This document shows, in pieces, positions 50,608 through 61,489 of a stretch of DNA of 64,000 nt. The notes under the pieces are model-generated. The model was not told the origin of the DNA. It made no database searches and saw nothing but the letters and a program-made list of their open reading frames with translations. The stretch is from Sulfitobacter sp. HGT1 (GTDB taxonomy: Bacteria; Pseudomonadota; Alphaproteobacteria; Rhodobacterales; Rhodobacteraceae), in assembly GCF_013282155.1 (NCBI RefSeq), contig NZ_BLWI01000010.1:1-64000 (forward strand), written 5' to 3'. Within the stretch, counting starts at the first letter, position 1, and each line of letters opens with the position of its first letter. The translations under genes and the position numbers were made by a program.

Positions 50608-51483
50608 ATGAGCTTGATGAAAACACTGGCCAAGGTGGCGATTGGCGTTGCCGTGGCCAAAGGTGCCAGCGCGATGATGAAGAAAAGCAGCGGCGGATCG
50701 CAAAACGCGGGCAGCGCGGGCGGCCTTGGCGGTTTGCTGGGCGGTCTGACAGGTGGTGCGTCGGGCGGCACGGGGACTGCGGGCGGCGGATTGCAAGACA
50801 TGCTGGGCGGTTTGATGGGCGGCAGCGCCGGATCAAGCGGCGGCTTGGGCGGATTGCTGAACCAGCTTGGCGGCAGTTCCGGTGCCTCTGGTGGTGGTTT
50901 GGGTGGTTTGTTGAACCAGTTGGGCGGCGCTGGCGGGTCTGCCGCATCTGGCGGTGGTCTGGGCGGATTGCTGGGCGGTCTGGCGGGTGCTGCGGGTGCT
51001 GGCGGTCTGCTGGCGGGGCTTGGCGGCTCAACCAGCGGTAAACCGGAACGCGAGGAAGCCGATTTCGGTGCTGTGCTGAATTCTCAGTTTGATGCCAATG
51101 CCACCCCCGCGATCCAGCCGTCGCAGGATCAGGAAGTTCTGGCCGCATTGATGATTGCCGCGATGATTCAGGCCGCGAAATCCGATGGTACCTTTGACGA
51201 GGCCGAGCGCGAGAAGCTGCTTAGCCATCTTGGCGATGTCGATGCCGAGGAAGCGGCCTTTGTGCAGGCGCGTATGGAAGCACCCGTTGATATTGACGGA
51301 TTGGTTGCCCAGACCCCCGATGGCATGGCCGCGCAGGTTTATGCCATGTCCCTGCTCGCCATTGATCTCGATACCCAAGACGAGGCGCAATATCTGCACC
51401 AGCTGGCCAAGGGGTATGGGATGGCACCGGCTGCGGTGAATGAAATTCACGCGCAAATGGGTGTGCCGTCGCTGTATACCTGA
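50608..51483 (+). CDS. DUF533 (TerB-like) protein with Gly-rich N-terminal half
   Basis: A 291-residue protein. Residues 1-30 include a short hydrophobic stretch (MKTLAKVAIGVAVAKGASAM). Residues 35-145 are a Gly/Leu/Ser low-complexity region with repeated GGLGGLL and LLNQLGG units. Residues 170-290 are the DUF533/TerB-like helical domain (LAALMIAAMIQAAKSDGTFD, with the acidic D/E metal-like site of TerB). A start at 50608 has GGGGA about nine bases upstream. Function unknown; E. coli YebE is a relative in the cell-envelope stress regulon. A strong terminator follows. Confidence 0.85.
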   Translation: MSLMKTLAKVAIGVAVAKGASAMMKKSSGGSQNAGSAGGLGGLLGGLTGGASGGTGTAGGGLQDMLGGLMGGSAGSSGGLGGLLNQLGGSSGASGGGLGGLLNQLGGAGGSAASGGGLGGLLGGLAGAAGAGGLLAGLGGSTSGKPEREEADFGAVLNSQFDANATPAIQPSQDQEVLAALMIAAMIQAAKSDGTFDEAEREKLLSHLGDVDAEEAAFVQARMEAPVDIDGLVAQTPDGMAAQVYAMSLLAIDLDTQDEAQYLHQLAKGYGMAPAAVNEIHAQMGVPSLYT

Positions 51484-51512
51484 TCCGCTAGAACCGAATT
51501 AAAACGCGGGTG

Positions 51513-51551
51513 AAAGCCTGGGCCTGAAACGGCTCAGGCTTTTGCTTTTTT
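51513..51551 (+). terminator. Intrinsic terminator of the DUF533 gene
   Basis: AAAGCCTGGGCC (51513-51524) pairs with GGCTCAGGCTTT (51531-51542) with one G-U wobble and a six-base loop, then TTTGCTTTTTTC. The stop codon of the convergent mfd gene (51534-51536) lies inside the right arm. Confidence 0.88.
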
Positions 51552-54500
51552 CTGCTGCTTTTCCTTGGCGATGACATGTTCGGCCAGATCGCGGGCAATG
51601 GCAAAGGCCCCTTTGATCTTGTCCGTATCCGTCGCCCAATCGCGTTTCACCACGATCTTGTTATCCTTGACCTTGGCCAAGCCACGCTGGTTTTGGATAA
51701 AGGTCACCAACCCCTCGGGCGAGGCGAATTTGTCGTTGTGGAACTGGATCGTCACGCCTTTTGGCCCGCCGTCCAGCTTGGCAATCCCTGCCCGTTTGCA
51801 CATCGCCTTGATGCGGATCACGAGGATCAGCGTGTTGACCTCGCGCGGGAGCTTGCCAAAGCGGTCGATCAGCTCGGCGGCAAAGCCTTCGAGTTCGACC
51901 TTGGTGGTCAGGCCCGACAGGCGGCGGTAGAGCCCCAGACGCACATCAAGGTCAGGCACATAGGTTTCGGGGATCAGCACAGGCACGCCCAGATTGATCT
52001 GCGGTGCCCATTGGCCGTCATCTTCGATCACGCCTTCCAGCTCGCCCGCCTTGATCTTGGCAATCGCGTCTTCCAGCATGGATTGGTACAGCTCAAAGCC
52101 GACATCGCGCATCTGGCCGGATTGTTCTTCGCCCAGCAGGTTGCCCGCGCCGCGAATGTCCAGATCCTGCGACGCCAGCGTGAACCCTGCCCCCAGCGTA
52201 TCGAGACTGCCCAACACCCGCAGACGCTTTTCGGCGGTGGCGGTCAGTTTGGCGCGCGGTTTGGTGGTCAGATAGGCATAGGCGCGGGTTTTTGAGCGCC
52301 CGACACGGCCGCGGATCTGATAAAGCTGCGCCAGACCGAACATATCGGCGCGGTGCACGATCATGGTGTTGGCGGTCGGAATATCCAGACCGGATTCAAC
52401 AATCGTTGTGGCCAGCAGGATGTCGTACTTGCCGTCGTAAAACGCGTTCATGCGGTCATCCAGCTCGCCCGCAGCCATCTGGCCATGGGCGACCAGATAG
52501 GTCAGTTCGGGCAGTTGTTCCTTCAGGAAGGCCTCAATCTCGGGCAGATCGCTGATGCGGGGCACCACGTAGAATGACTGCCCGCCGCGATAATGTTCGC
52601 GCAACAGCGCCTCGCGCAGGGTGACGCTGTCGAATTCGCTGACATAGGTGCGGATCGCCAGACGGTCCACGGGCGGTGTGCCGATGATCGACAGATCACG
52701 CACGCCCGTCAGGCTCAGCTGCAAGGTGCGCGGGATCGGGGTCGCGGTCAGGGTCAGCACGTGGATATCGGTGCGCATCGCCTTGAGGCGTTCCTTGTGA
52801 CCCACGCCGAAATGCTGTTCTTCGTCGATGATCAACAGGCCGAGGTTGTTGAATTTGATGTTCTTTGCCAGCAGCGCGTGGGTGCCGATCACCACATCAA
52901 CGGTGCCCTTGGCCATGCCTTCGCGGGTGGCATTGGCGTCTTTGGCCGACACAAAACGCGACAGTTGGCGGACCTCGAGCGGGAAGCCGCGGAACCGTTC
53001 GGCAAAGGATTTATAGTGCTGCCGCGCCAGCAAGGTCGTGGGGGCAATCACCGCGACCTGCAAGCCCGACATTGCGGCCACGAAAGCAGCACGCATCGCG
53101 ACCTCGGTCTTGCCAAAGCCGACATCGCCGCAAATCAGACGGTCCATCGGATTGCCGGATGTCAGATCGTCGATCACATCGTTGATGGCAGACATCTGGT
53201 CGTCGGTTTCGGTATAGGGGAAGCGCGCGGAAAACGCGTCCCACATGCCCGGAGGCGGGTCCATGATCGGGGCGCGGCGCAAGGCGCGTTCGGCAGCAAT
53301 CCGGATCAGCTTGTCCGCCATCTCGCGGATGCGTTCCTTGAGCTTGGCTTTCTTCGACTGCCACGCGCCGCCCCCCAGCTTGTCCAGCAGACCTTCGTCA
53401 TGGCCGTATTTCGACAGCAGTTCGATGTTTTCGACCGGCAGGTACAGCTTTGAATTCTCTGCATATTCCAGCAGCAGACATTCATGGGCGGCACCAGCGG
53501 CGGTGATGACCTCCATCCCCAGATAGCGGCCAATGCCGTGGTCGACATGCACCACCAGATCGCCCGGTGTCAGCGATTGGGTTTCGGTCAGGAAGTTCTC
53601 GGCGCGGCGTTTGCGTTTGGTGGCCCGGATCAGACGGTCGCCCAAGATGTCTTGTTCCGAGATGACGGTGAGCTTGCTTTTCTCAGCCGCCAATGGGGCC
53701 TCGAACCCGTGTTCCAGCGCCCAGACCGCCAGATGCAACCCGCGTTTGCCGATCCGCGTGCCATTTTTGATGGCAATGGTTTCGCCCATGCCTTCGTCTT
53801 CGATCAATCCGGTCAGCCGTTCCCGCGCACCTTCGGAATAGCTGGCAATGACAACGGGGCCTTCGTTCAGTTTCACCTTAAGATGTTTGGCCAAAGCCCC
53901 GAAAAGGCTGATAGATTCCTGTTGGCGTTCAGGCGCGAAATCACGGCCGATACGGCCGCCTGCATCCAGAACATTCGGGCCTGTGGGCTGCGGCAAGGGC
54001 TTGAACTGGATCACCCGCTTGCCAATCAGCGCCTGTTCCCATGCGGTGTCGGTCAGATACAGACCTTCGGGCGGCGCGGGTTTGTACACGCTGTCCATCT
54101 TGGAGCGGTTCGCCATCGCAAGGCGGCGGGTCTCGTACTGGTCGGCGATGCTGTCCCACCGCGACAAACGCTGTGCGGTGACCTGATCATCCAGCGTGAC
54201 GCTGGCCTTGGGCAGATAATCAAAGATGGTTTCCAGTTCTTCGTGGAAAAACGACATCCAATGTTCGGCACCTTGATGTTTGCGCCCCGCGCTGATGGCC
54301 TCGTAAAGCGGATCATCCGTACCCGCCGCCCCGAATTCGATGCGGTAATTCTGGCGAAACCGCGTGATCGCCGCCTCGTCCAGAATGACTTCGCTCACGG
54401 GGGCCAGTTCGACCAGATCCAGCTTTTCGGTGGTGCGTTGGGTCAGCGGGTCAAAACGGCGCGCGCCATCCAGCGTGTCGCCGAACAGATCCAGCCGCAC

Positions 54501-55016
54501 GGGGCCCAGATCACCGGGCGGGTAAATGTCGATGATCCCGCCCCGGATCGCATAATCACCGGGTTCGGTCACTGTTGGGCTTTGGACAAAACCCATACGC
54601 ACCAGAAAATTGCGCAAGGCTGCTTCGTCGATGCGGTCGCCGACACGGGCGGCAAAGGCGGCATCGCGCAGAATGGCGCGCGCGGGCACCCGCTGGGTCG
54701 CCGCATTTAACGTGGTCAGCAGGATAAACTGGTCGGGCATCCCATGCGCCAACCCCGCCAGCGTCGCCATGCGCTGCGCCGAGATATCGGCATTGGGTGA
54801 CACGCGGTCATAGGGCAGACAATCCCAGCCGGGAAAGGTGATGACCGGCATATCGGGCGCAAAGAACCGCAGCGCGGATTGCATCGCGGCCATACGTTTG
54901 TCATCGCGCGCCACATGGATCACGGGGCGCTTGTTTTTGGTCAGCTCGTCCAGCAACGCGCGGGCATCAAAGCCTTCGGGCACGCCGGACAGCGTTATCT
55001 GAGTGGTATTTGACAT
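51534..55016 (-). CDS. mfd: Transcription-repair coupling factor
   Basis: A 1160-residue SF2 translocase that removes stalled RNA polymerase and recruits UvrA to lesions. Domain order: UvrB-like N-terminus (residues about 1-350), RNA-polymerase-interacting CarD-like domain ([20 protein letters not shown] near residue 485), helicase domain 1 with [16 protein letters not shown] and [17 protein letters not shown], helicase domain 2 with the TRG motif region ([20 protein letters not shown]), and a C-terminal autoinhibitory TRCF domain. The Lys-rich tail is [10 protein letters not shown]. Length and motifs are complete. Confidence 0.97.
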   Translation of the reverse strand: MSNTTQITLSGVPEGFDARALLDELTKNKRPVIHVARDDKRMAAMQSALRFFAPDMPVITFPGWDCLPYDRVSPNADISAQRMATLAGLAHGMPDQFILLTTLNAATQRVPARAILRDAAFAARVGDRIDEAALRNFLVRMGFVQSPTVTEPGDYAIRGGIIDIYPPGDLGPVRLDLFGDTLDGARRFDPLTQRTTEKLDLVELAPVSEVILDEAAITRFRQNYRIEFGAAGTDDPLYEAISAGRKHQGAEHWMSFFHEELETIFDYLPKASVTLDDQVTAQRLSRWDSIADQYETRRLAMANRSKMDSVYKPAPPEGLYLTDTAWEQALIGKRVIQFKPLPQPTGPNVLDAGGRIGRDFAPERQQESISLFGALAKHLKVKLNEGPVVIASYSEGARERLTGLIEDEGMGETIAIKNGTRIGKRGLHLAVWALEHGFEAPLAAEKSKLTVISEQDILGDRLIRATKRKRRAENFLTETQSLTPGDLVVHVDHGIGRYLGMEVITAAGAAHECLLLEYAENSKLYLPVENIELLSKYGHDEGLLDKLGGGAWQSKKAKLKERIREMADKLIRIAAERALRRAPIMDPPPGMWDAFSARFPYTETDDQMSAINDVIDDLTSGNPMDRLICGDVGFGKTEVAMRAAFVAAMSGLQVAVIAPTTLLARQHYKSFAERFRGFPLEVRQLSRFVSAKDANATREGMAKGTVDVVIGTHALLAKNIKFNNLGLLIIDEEQHFGVGHKERLKAMRTDIHVLTLTATPIPRTLQLSLTGVRDLSIIGTPPVDRLAIRTYVSEFDSVTLREALLREHYRGGQSFYVVPRISDLPEIEAFLKEQLPELTYLVAHGQMAAGELDDRMNAFYDGKYDILLATTIVESGLDIPTANTMIVHRADMFGLAQLYQIRGRVGRSKTRAYAYLTTKPRAKLTATAEKRLRVLGSLDTLGAGFTLASQDLDIRGAGNLLGEEQSGQMRDVGFELYQSMLEDAIAKIKAGELEGVIEDDGQWAPQINLGVPVLIPETYVPDLDVRLGLYRRLSGLTTKVELEGFAAELIDRFGKLPREVNTLILVIRIKAMCKRAGIAKLDGGPKGVTIQFHNDKFASPEGLVTFIQNQRGLAKVKDNKIVVKRDWATDTDKIKGAFAIARDLAEHVIAKEKQQKKAKA

Positions 55017-55047
55017 GAGATGTCACTTGATCCTCGGGCGGGTTTTG

Positions 55048-55575
55048 TCAACCGCCGAACGGACCCACATAGAGGTTTTGATACATCCCCCAGATCGAGG
55101 TGACGAAAATCGAAACGATCCCGATCATCTGGGTATAAAGCCGGTGCCGCGTCAGACGCCGGTAGAGCAGATCACCCGTGGCCGATTCCTCGTGGATTTG
55201 CTGGGCTGTCGACACGCTCAGCACCCCGACAAGGCACAGCGGAAAGGCCAAGAGCAGCACCGCTTGTGCGAATTCAAAGTGATAAAACACGGCCAAGGTG
55301 AACAGCATGGTCAGGAAAAAGCAGCTAAAGCCCAAAATCCACATGCCCGACACCTGCGTGATATACAGCAAACGGTTCACGTTGATGCGGACCATGTCCT
55401 CAAGATCGATCTGGGCCTGTTCGCCCTGACGGCGCGCGCGCAGCACCATGTCATAGGGCACACCCAGCACCCAATGGCTGGCAGAGGACCAGATAACCGC
55501 CAGCGCGATCCAGAACCAAAGGTTCGAGAACGACCGCATGTCGATCACTTCTAAAATTGTTTGGTATAAATCCAA
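55048..55575 (-). CDS. Conserved four-helix membrane protein of unknown function
   Basis: A 175-residue inner-membrane protein with four predicted helices (around residues 18-35, 76-96, 100-122 and 147-165) and a conserved basic loop (MVRINVNRLLYITQVSGMWI between). I recall close homologues in Rhodobacteraceae carrying the label 'component of SufBCD complex', but nothing in this sequence (no Fe-S cysteine motif, no SufB/D fold) or its neighbours supports that. It lies 31 bases downstream of mfd's start, upstream on the same strand, so the two may be cotranscribed. Confidence 0.75.
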   Translation of the reverse strand: MDLYQTILEVIDMRSFSNLWFWIALAVIWSSASHWVLGVPYDMVLRARRQGEQAQIDLEDMVRINVNRLLYITQVSGMWILGFSCFFLTMLFTLAVFYHFEFAQAVLLLAFPLCLVGVLSVSTAQQIHEESATGDLLYRRLTRHRLYTQMIGIVSIFVTSIWGMYQNLYVGPFGG

Positions 55576-55728
55576 GGAGTGCCTGTCTTTGATCGTGAAA
55601 TTTTATAGCAGCGGCGCATAGCAATACAACCTACGTCCGTGATAACGGGGCGTTTCACCAATTCCTAGCCTTGAGCCGTGCAAAAATAAATGGCAAGCCT
55701 TGTGTTGAAACATCCGAGGTATTTTTTC

Positions 55729-56727
55729 ATGAGACCCCAACAAGCTGCCTTTCCGGCGACACGTCTGCGCCGGACCCGTCAATCTGCGGGCATCCGTGCG
55801 CTGGTGCGCGAAAACTCGCTTGAGCTGGGGGATCTGATCTGGCCGGTGTTCGTGCGGTCCGGCGAAGGCATCGAAGAGCCGATCCCGTCGATGCCCGGCG
55901 TGTTCCGGCGCAGCGTGGACAAGGTGGTCGAAGCCGCCCGCGAGGCGGCTGATCTGGGCATCGGGGCGATGTGCATATTCCCCTATACCGGGATCGAGGA
56001 CCGCACAGAGGATTGCGCCGGTGCCTGGGACCCTGACAACAACCCCAACCGGGCCATCCGCGCGATCCGCGATGCGGTGCCCGAGATGGTGATCATGACC
56101 GATGTCGCGCTGGATACCTATAATATCAATGGCCATGACGGGTTTGTCGAAAACGGCATTATCGTCAATGACCGCACGGTCGAGGCGCTGGTAAAGATGT
56201 CGCTGGCACAGGCGGATGCAGGGGCAAATATCATCGGTCCTTCGGATATGATGGACGGGCGCATCGGTGCCATTCGCGCAGGGCTCGAAGGGGCCGGCCA
56301 TTCCGATGTGATGATCATGAGCTATTCCGCGAAATATGCGTCGGCATTTTACGGGCCGTTCCGCGATGCGGTCGGCGCATCGGGTGCCCTGACGGGCGAC
56401 AAGAAAACCTATCAGATGGATTACGCCAACAGCAACGAAGCCCTACGCCTGATTGAACGCGACCTGCGCGAAGGTGCGGATATGGTCATGGTCAAACCCG
56501 GCCTGCCCTATCTGGACATTTGCCACCGGGTGAAAACGACCTTTGGTGCGCCGACCTTTGCCTATCAGGTGTCGGGTGAATACAGCATGATCAAGGCCGC
56601 AGCCCAAAACGGCTGGATCGACGAAGAACGCGTCATGATGGAAAGCCTGATGGGTTTCAAACGCGCCGGTTGTGATGGCGTCTTGACCTATTTCGCACCG
56701 GCAGTCGCGCGTTTGATGGGGGCTTAG
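55729..56727 (+). CDS. hemB: Delta-aminolevulinic acid dehydratase
   Basis: A 332-residue porphobilinogen synthase that joins two ALA molecules in tetrapyrrole synthesis. The two Schiff-base lysines are visible in MSYSAKYASAFYGPFR and MVKPGLPYLD. The zinc site of animal and yeast enzymes (three cysteines) is replaced by the acidic stretch EDRTEDCAGAWDPDN, consistent with the magnesium-dependent bacterial type. The start at 55729 (MRPQQAAFPATRLRRTR) has a GAGG ten bases upstream. The gene stands alone, with about 150 bases of probable promoter before it. Confidence 0.96.
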   Translation: MRPQQAAFPATRLRRTRQSAGIRALVRENSLELGDLIWPVFVRSGEGIEEPIPSMPGVFRRSVDKVVEAAREAADLGIGAMCIFPYTGIEDRTEDCAGAWDPDNNPNRAIRAIRDAVPEMVIMTDVALDTYNINGHDGFVENGIIVNDRTVEALVKMSLAQADAGANIIGPSDMMDGRIGAIRAGLEGAGHSDVMIMSYSAKYASAFYGPFRDAVGASGALTGDKKTYQMDYANSNEALRLIERDLREGADMVMVKPGLPYLDICHRVKTTFGAPTFAYQVSGEYSMIKAAAQNGWIDEERVMMESLMGFKRAGCDGVLTYFAPAVARLMGA

Positions 56728-56869
56728 CCCTTAAACCCGTATATAAATCACGAATGGGTGGCAGATCACCGCCGATTCGTGGCCTAAATTGGTGACACCG
56801 CGGATTATTCGGCATATGATTGCTGATAAGTCGGGACAAACCGGCACAGGCAATTACAGGCAAAATACA

Positions 56870-57436
56870 ATGAACAATTCCTCTTTCTCGCGCCGCGCTT
56901 TTGCGTTGGGCGCGTTGGCAAGCGTCGGGGCCGTTGCGGCTTGTGGTAATGGTGTGGGCAGCCGTGGCAGCGGCCAGATCGACGCACGGGTTGCTACAAC
57001 CTTGCAAGAAATGTACCGCCAGTTCCCCAACACACGGCAATTGGCCCAAAAATCAAACGGCATGCTGGTCATGCCTCTGGTGACCGAAGCGGGCTTGGGT
57101 CTGGGTGGCGGATACGGGCGCGGTGCGTTGCTGGTGAACAATGTCACCGTCGATTATTATTCGATGACCAAGGCGACGGGCGGGATTCAGATTGGCGCTC
57201 AGCAATATGCGCATGTTCTGTTTTTCATGACCGAAGACGCGTTGAACGGCTTCCGCCGGTCCCCCGGTTGGGCGGCAGGTGCCAATGTTGAATATGTGAT
57301 TGATGACAAAGGCGACAGTGTGAACGCCGACACGACCACGGCGCTTTCGCCCGTATTGGCGGCTGTGTTCGGCCGCGCCGGTCTGCGCATCGGTGCCACC
57401 CTTGAGGGCAGCAAATACTCTCGCATCATTCCATAA
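56870..57436 (+). CDS. SYLF (Ysc84-type) lipoprotein
   Basis: A 188-residue protein whose N-terminus combines a twin-arginine motif (SFSRRAFALGALASV) with a lipobox ending at Cys near residue 25 (GAVAACG), suggesting Tat export and lipid anchoring. The rest is the SYLF domain (KSNGMLVMPLVTEAGLGLGG, then GYGRGALLVNNVTVDYY), a lipid-binding fold. The bacterial role is unknown. The start at 56870 has ACAGG nine bases upstream. A hairpin follows the stop. Confidence 0.85.
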   Translation: MNNSSFSRRAFALGALASVGAVAACGNGVGSRGSGQIDARVATTLQEMYRQFPNTRQLAQKSNGMLVMPLVTEAGLGLGGGYGRGALLVNNVTVDYYSMTKATGGIQIGAQQYAHVLFFMTEDALNGFRRSPGWAAGANVEYVIDDKGDSVNADTTTALSPVLAAVFGRAGLRIGATLEGSKYSRIIP

Positions 57437-57444
57437 ACGGACAG

Positions 57445-57473
57445 GCCCGGCCCGCAGATCTTGCGGACCGGGC
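57445..57473. terminator. Hairpin between the SYLF and dehydrogenase genes
   Basis: GCCCGGCCCGC (57445-57455) pairs with GCGGACCGGGC (57463-57473), ten of eleven positions, around a seven-base loop. It lies between convergent stops. A true T-run is lacking (GCTCTCTT on the plus side), so termination efficiency is uncertain. Confidence 0.6.
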
Positions 57474-57479
57474 GCTCTC

Positions 57480-58352
57480 TTAGCCTGCGGCGTTCAGGCG
57501 CTTGATCAGGCTCGAGGTGTCCCAACGGCCACCGCCCAGCTTTTGCACATCTTTATAGAACTGATCGACCAGTGCCGTGACCGGCAGGCTGGCGGCAATT
57601 TCATCTGCTGTATCCAGACAGATGCCCAGATCCTTGCGCATCCAGTCCACCGCGAACCCGTGATCGAACTTGTCATCCAGCATGGTCTCGAAACGGTTGG
57701 ACATCTGCCAGCTTCCTGCGGCCCCCTGGCTGATGACTTCGACCACGTCACGGCCATCAAGACCGGCTTTCTGGGCGAAATGCAGCGCCTCCGACAGGCC
57801 TTGCACCAGACCGGCAATCGCGATCTGGTTGCACATCTTGGTCATCTGGCCGGCACCGCTGTCGCCCAAACGGCGGCAGATCTTGGAATAAACCTCCATC
57901 ACCGGCAGCGCGCGGTCAAAGGCACCGGTGTCGCCGCCGCACATGATCGACAGCTGGCCGTTTTCGGCCCCTGCCTGCCCGCCTGAAATCGGCGCATCAA
58001 CAAAGCTGATCAGCGCCGCATCCGCAGCCTGATAAAGCTCGCGGGTGACGGCGGCGGATACCGTCGTGTGATCCACGAAAATCGCGCCTTCGTGCATGCC
58101 GGCAAACGCCCCGTTATCACCCAAACAGACCGACCGCAGATCGTCATCATTGCCGACACATGACATCACGAAATCAGCGCCTTTCGCCGCCTCGCGCGGA
58201 GTCATTGCCATCGCGCCGCCATTGGCTTCGACCCACTGACGGGATTTTTCAGTCGTGCGGTTGTATACTGTAACCTCGTGGCCTGCTTTTAGCAGATGCG
58301 CGGCCATCGGGCCGCCCATGACGCCCAGTCCTAGAAATGCGAGTTTTGCCAT
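57480..58352 (-). CDS. 3-hydroxyisobutyrate dehydrogenase family reductase
   Basis: A 290-residue NAD(P)-dependent beta-hydroxyacid dehydrogenase: Rossmann motif FLGLGVMGGPMAAHLLKAGH at residues 5-24, substrate-binding DAPISGGQAGAENGQL, and the catalytic Lys in GAGQMTKMCNQ. Candidate substrates include 3-hydroxyisobutyrate, tartronate semialdehyde and succinic semialdehyde; nothing nearby decides. The start at 58352 has AAGGA seven bases upstream, and the 58394 alternative has none. Divergent from the acylase gene. Confidence 0.9.
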   Translation of the reverse strand: MAKLAFLGLGVMGGPMAAHLLKAGHEVTVYNRTTEKSRQWVEANGGAMAMTPREAAKGADFVMSCVGNDDDLRSVCLGDNGAFAGMHEGAIFVDHTTVSAAVTRELYQAADAALISFVDAPISGGQAGAENGQLSIMCGGDTGAFDRALPVMEVYSKICRRLGDSGAGQMTKMCNQIAIAGLVQGLSEALHFAQKAGLDGRDVVEVISQGAAGSWQMSNRFETMLDDKFDHGFAVDWMRKDLGICLDTADEIAASLPVTALVDQFYKDVQKLGGGRWDTSSLIKRLNAAG

Positions 58353-58452
58353 CGTCTTTTCCTTATCATTCAGTTGCGCTATTGGCTGGTACAATACCTA
58401 ACACCCCACGTGCTTTGGTCAATCATATGTGGGGTCCATGCAGGAGCACCCG

Positions 58453-60921
58453 ATGGCAGTGATTTTTAAGTGGCTTATGCGTCTTGCCACCTTGTTGATC
58501 GTTCTAATTGTGGTCGCTGTTGGGGGGGTATACTGGCTCGCGTCGCGATCCTTGCCCGATTATGACGATACCGTCGTGGTGCCCAACCTGCGGGCCGAGG
58601 TCGAGATCGTGCGCGATAACGCCAATGTGCCGCATATTTTCGCGCAGAATGATCGCGATGTGTTCTATGGCCTCGGGTTTGCCCATGCGCAGGACCGCTT
58701 GTGGCAGATGATCACCATGCGCCGCACCGTGCAGGGCCGCCTGTCCGAAGTTTTCGGCACCGCGACCATCAACATCGACCGGCTGTTGCGCCGGTTTGAC
58801 CTGTATACTTTGGCGGTCAGGTCGGTCGACACCCTCGACCCCAAGACCCGCGCCGCGCTCGAGGCCTATGCCGCAGGGGTGAACGCCCGTCTGGACCAGA
58901 TCAACGAAGAAGCCCTGGGCCGTGGTGCCCCCGAAATGCTGCTGTTTGACGCGCCGATCGCGCCGTGGCGCCCGGCAGATTCGCTGGCGATGGTCAAACT
59001 GATGGCGTTGCAGCTGTCGGGACATCTGGATGCCGAGGTAAAGCGCGCCCGCACCTCGCTGGCCCTGCCCGATCAAAAGCGCCTGCAGGATATCCTGCCC
59101 GACGCGCCGGGCAGTGGCATTGCCGCCCTGCCCGAATACGCAGCCCTTGTACCGGGCGTGCCGCAGTTTTCCGAAAACAAACCGCTTGATCCGAACCCGC
59201 TGTCGCCGTTCAAATCCTTTGATCTGGCCGGTGCCTCCAACGCATGGGCTGCCGCGCGGGCCCGTTCCGCCTCGGGCGGGACATTGATCGCCAATGACCC
59301 CCACCTTGGCTTTACCGCGCCAACAATGTGGTATTTGGCACGGCTTGACCTGCAATCGGGCGGCGTGATCGGGGCGACAATTCCAGGCATTCCGGTGGTG
59401 CTGACCGGGCGCTCGGCCGAACTGGGCTGGGGGCTGACATCGTCATACGCCGATGATCAGGACGTCTATATCGAAGAGCTGAACTCCGAAAACCCCGAAG
59501 AATACCGCACGCCGGACGGGTTCAAAGCCTTTGTCAAACGCGCCTCTATCATCACGGTGAAAGATGCCGATCCCATCACCCTGACCCTGCGCTGGACAGA
59601 TAATGGCCCAGTCATGCCCGGCAGTCACTATAACCTTGCCGCCATCACACCGCCCGGCCACGTGGCCACCCTGAACTGGACCGCGCTCAGCCCCGCCGAC
59701 ACCTCTCTTGCCTCTGCCATGGCGCTGATGGAGGCGAAATCGGTCGAAACCGGCCTTGCCGCCGCCGCCGACTACCTGGCACCCTCACAGAACCTGACAT
59801 TGGTGGACCGCGAAACCATTGCGATGAAAACCATCGGTGCCCTGCCTGCCCGCGATCCTGCCCATCAAAGTCAGGGGCGGATGCCCACCGCAGGCTGGGT
59901 TGCTGCCAACCGCTGGCAAGGCCGCCTGCCCTATGGCTCCAACCCCGAATTTGTCGCGCCTCGCGGCGGTATCCTTGGCAATACCAACAACAAGACGCTG
60001 GACCGGCCCTTCCCCAACCATGTGTCCTTTGTCTGGGGCGATACGCAGCGCATTCAACGCTGGCGCAATCTGATGCAACGCCGTCAGGTCCACACCCGCG
60101 ACAGCTTTATCGAAGCGCAACTGGACACGGTCAGCTTTACCGCGCGCACCCTGCTGCCCCTGATCGGGGCCGAATTGTGGTTCACCGGCGAAGCCACCGC
60201 CGAAGGCACCTCCGAGCGTCAACGCGAACGCGCCCTGATCCTGCTGGCGGGCTGGTCGGGCGAGATGAACGAACACCTGCCCGAACCGCTGATCTATGCC
60301 GCATGGCTGCGCGCCTTGCAGGAACGTCTGATCCAGGACGAACTGGGCCCCCTGGCAGCCGAATTCGACCATGTGGAACCCTTGTTCATCGAACGGGTGT
60401 TCCGCAATGTCGATGGCGCGGGTGTGTGGTGCGATGTCCTGCAATCCGCCCCGGTTGAAACCTGCCCCGACATGGCGCGGCTTGCGCTGGATGATGCCCT
60501 GATCTGGATCAACGAAACATGGGGCAGCCAGCTTGAATCCCTGCGGTGGGGCGATGCGCATCAGGCAACCCACGACCACCAAACCTTGGGCGACGTCCCG
60601 ATCCTGCGTTATTTCGTCAACATCCGCCAATCGACCTCGGGCGGGGATAACACCCTGCAACGCGGCCGCACCAAAGGCACGGGGCCCGATCCGTTCTTTA
60701 ACGTCCATGGTGCGGGGTACCGCGGCGTCTACGACTTTGCCGATCCGGATTCCTCGGTCTTCATCACCTCGACCGGACAGTCGGGGCATTTCCTGTCGCG
60801 CTACTATGACAACCTCGCCCAGCTGTGGCGGCGCGGTGAATATATCCCGATGTCCCTCGACGAAGACCTGGCCCGCGCCGCATCGGTTGGCGTCACCAAA
60901 CTGATCCCGGCGCAACCATGA
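58453..60921 (+). CDS. Penicillin acylase family N-terminal nucleophile hydrolase
   Basis: An 822-residue protein with an N-terminal membrane helix (residues 12-30), the alpha-subunit region ([20 protein letters not shown], then [10 protein letters not shown]), and a cleavage site whose nucleophile is S262 in [14 protein letters not shown]. The beta-subunit follows, with [28 protein letters not shown] and NTNNK. It should self-cleave in the periplasm into two chains. Known members hydrolyse penicillins, glutaryl-cephalosporins or acyl-homoserine lactones, and the last is the likeliest natural class in marine bacteria (inference). AGGAG precedes the ATG at 58453. It overlaps the pseudouridine synthase gene by four bases. 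Confidence 0.9.
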   Translation: MAVIFKWLMRLATLLIVLIVVAVGGVYWLASRSLPDYDDTVVVPNLRAEVEIVRDNANVPHIFAQNDRDVFYGLGFAHAQDRLWQMITMRRTVQGRLSEVFGTATINIDRLLRRFDLYTLAVRSVDTLDPKTRAALEAYAAGVNARLDQINEEALGRGAPEMLLFDAPIAPWRPADSLAMVKLMALQLSGHLDAEVKRARTSLALPDQKRLQDILPDAPGSGIAALPEYAALVPGVPQFSENKPLDPNPLSPFKSFDLAGASNAWAAARARSASGGTLIANDPHLGFTAPTMWYLARLDLQSGGVIGATIPGIPVVLTGRSAELGWGLTSSYADDQDVYIEELNSENPEEYRTPDGFKAFVKRASIITVKDADPITLTLRWTDNGPVMPGSHYNLAAITPPGHVATLNWTALSPADTSLASAMALMEAKSVETGLAAAADYLAPSQNLTLVDRETIAMKTIGALPARDPAHQSQGRMPTAGWVAANRWQGRLPYGSNPEFVAPRGGILGNTNNKTLDRPFPNHVSFVWGDTQRIQRWRNLMQRRQVHTRDSFIEAQLDTVSFTARTLLPLIGAELWFTGEATAEGTSERQRERALILLAGWSGEMNEHLPEPLIYAAWLRALQERLIQDELGPLAAEFDHVEPLFIERVFRNVDGAGVWCDVLQSAPVETCPDMARLALDDALIWINETWGSQLESLRWGDAHQATHDHQTLGDVPILRYFVNIRQSTSGGDNTLQRGRTKGTGPDPFFNVHGAGYRGVYDFADPDSSVFITSTGQSGHFLSRYYDNLAQLWRRGEYIPMSLDEDLARAASVGVTKLIPAQP

Positions 60922-61481
60922 ACCGCGTGATCCTGTTCAACAAACCTTTCGGGGTGCTGTCGCAATTCACCGACAAAAGCACCGAAGGATCTCCGCGCCC
61001 GACCCTGTCGGCCTATATCGATGAAAAAGGCTTCTACCCGGCCGGCCGCCTTGACCGCGACAGCGAAGGCCTGATGGTGCTGACCGATAGCGGTCCCTTG
61101 CAGGCCCGCATCTCCCACCCGAAATACAAACTGGCAAAAACCTATTGGGTCCAGGTCGAAGGCACCCCGGACGAGGCCGCCCTGAACGCCCTGCGCAGCG
61201 GTGTGACCCTCAAAGACGGCAAAACCGCCCCGGCCAAAGCATCCCAGATCGACGCACCCTCGGTGCTGTGGGACCGCGACCCGCCCGTGCGGTTTCGCAA
61301 ATCGGTCCCCGACGCATGGCTTGCGATCACGATCACAGAAGGCCGCAACCGCCAGGTCCGCCGCATGACCGCCCATGTGGGCCTGCCGACCCTGCGCCTG
61401 ATCCGCGCCCAGGTCGGCGACTGGCAGCTCAACAACATGCAACCCGGCACATGGCGCTTTTCATCGGAAACAGGCCGTTAA
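60918..61481 (+). CDS. rluE: RluE-type 23S rRNA pseudouridine synthase
   Basis: A 187-residue RsuA/RluB-family enzyme without an S4 domain. The catalytic Asp lies in [18 protein letters not shown], with [11 protein letters not shown] at the start and [20 protein letters not shown] later. Length and lack of an S4 domain fit RluE, which modifies U2457 of 23S rRNA in E. coli. ATGA overlap with the upstream acylase gene. Confidence 0.88.
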   Translation: MNRVILFNKPFGVLSQFTDKSTEGSPRPTLSAYIDEKGFYPAGRLDRDSEGLMVLTDSGPLQARISHPKYKLAKTYWVQVEGTPDEAALNALRSGVTLKDGKTAPAKASQIDAPSVLWDRDPPVRFRKSVPDAWLAITITEGRNRQVRRMTAHVGLPTLRLIRAQVGDWQLNNMQPGTWRFSSETGR

Positions 61482-61489
61482 TTCCAAAT

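Noticed and set aside
55960..56050. Possible zinc-cysteine cluster in HemB
   Set aside because: Only one cysteine (in DRTEDCAGAWDPDN) is in the metal region; the three-Cys zinc site is absent, so a magnesium-type enzyme is more likely.
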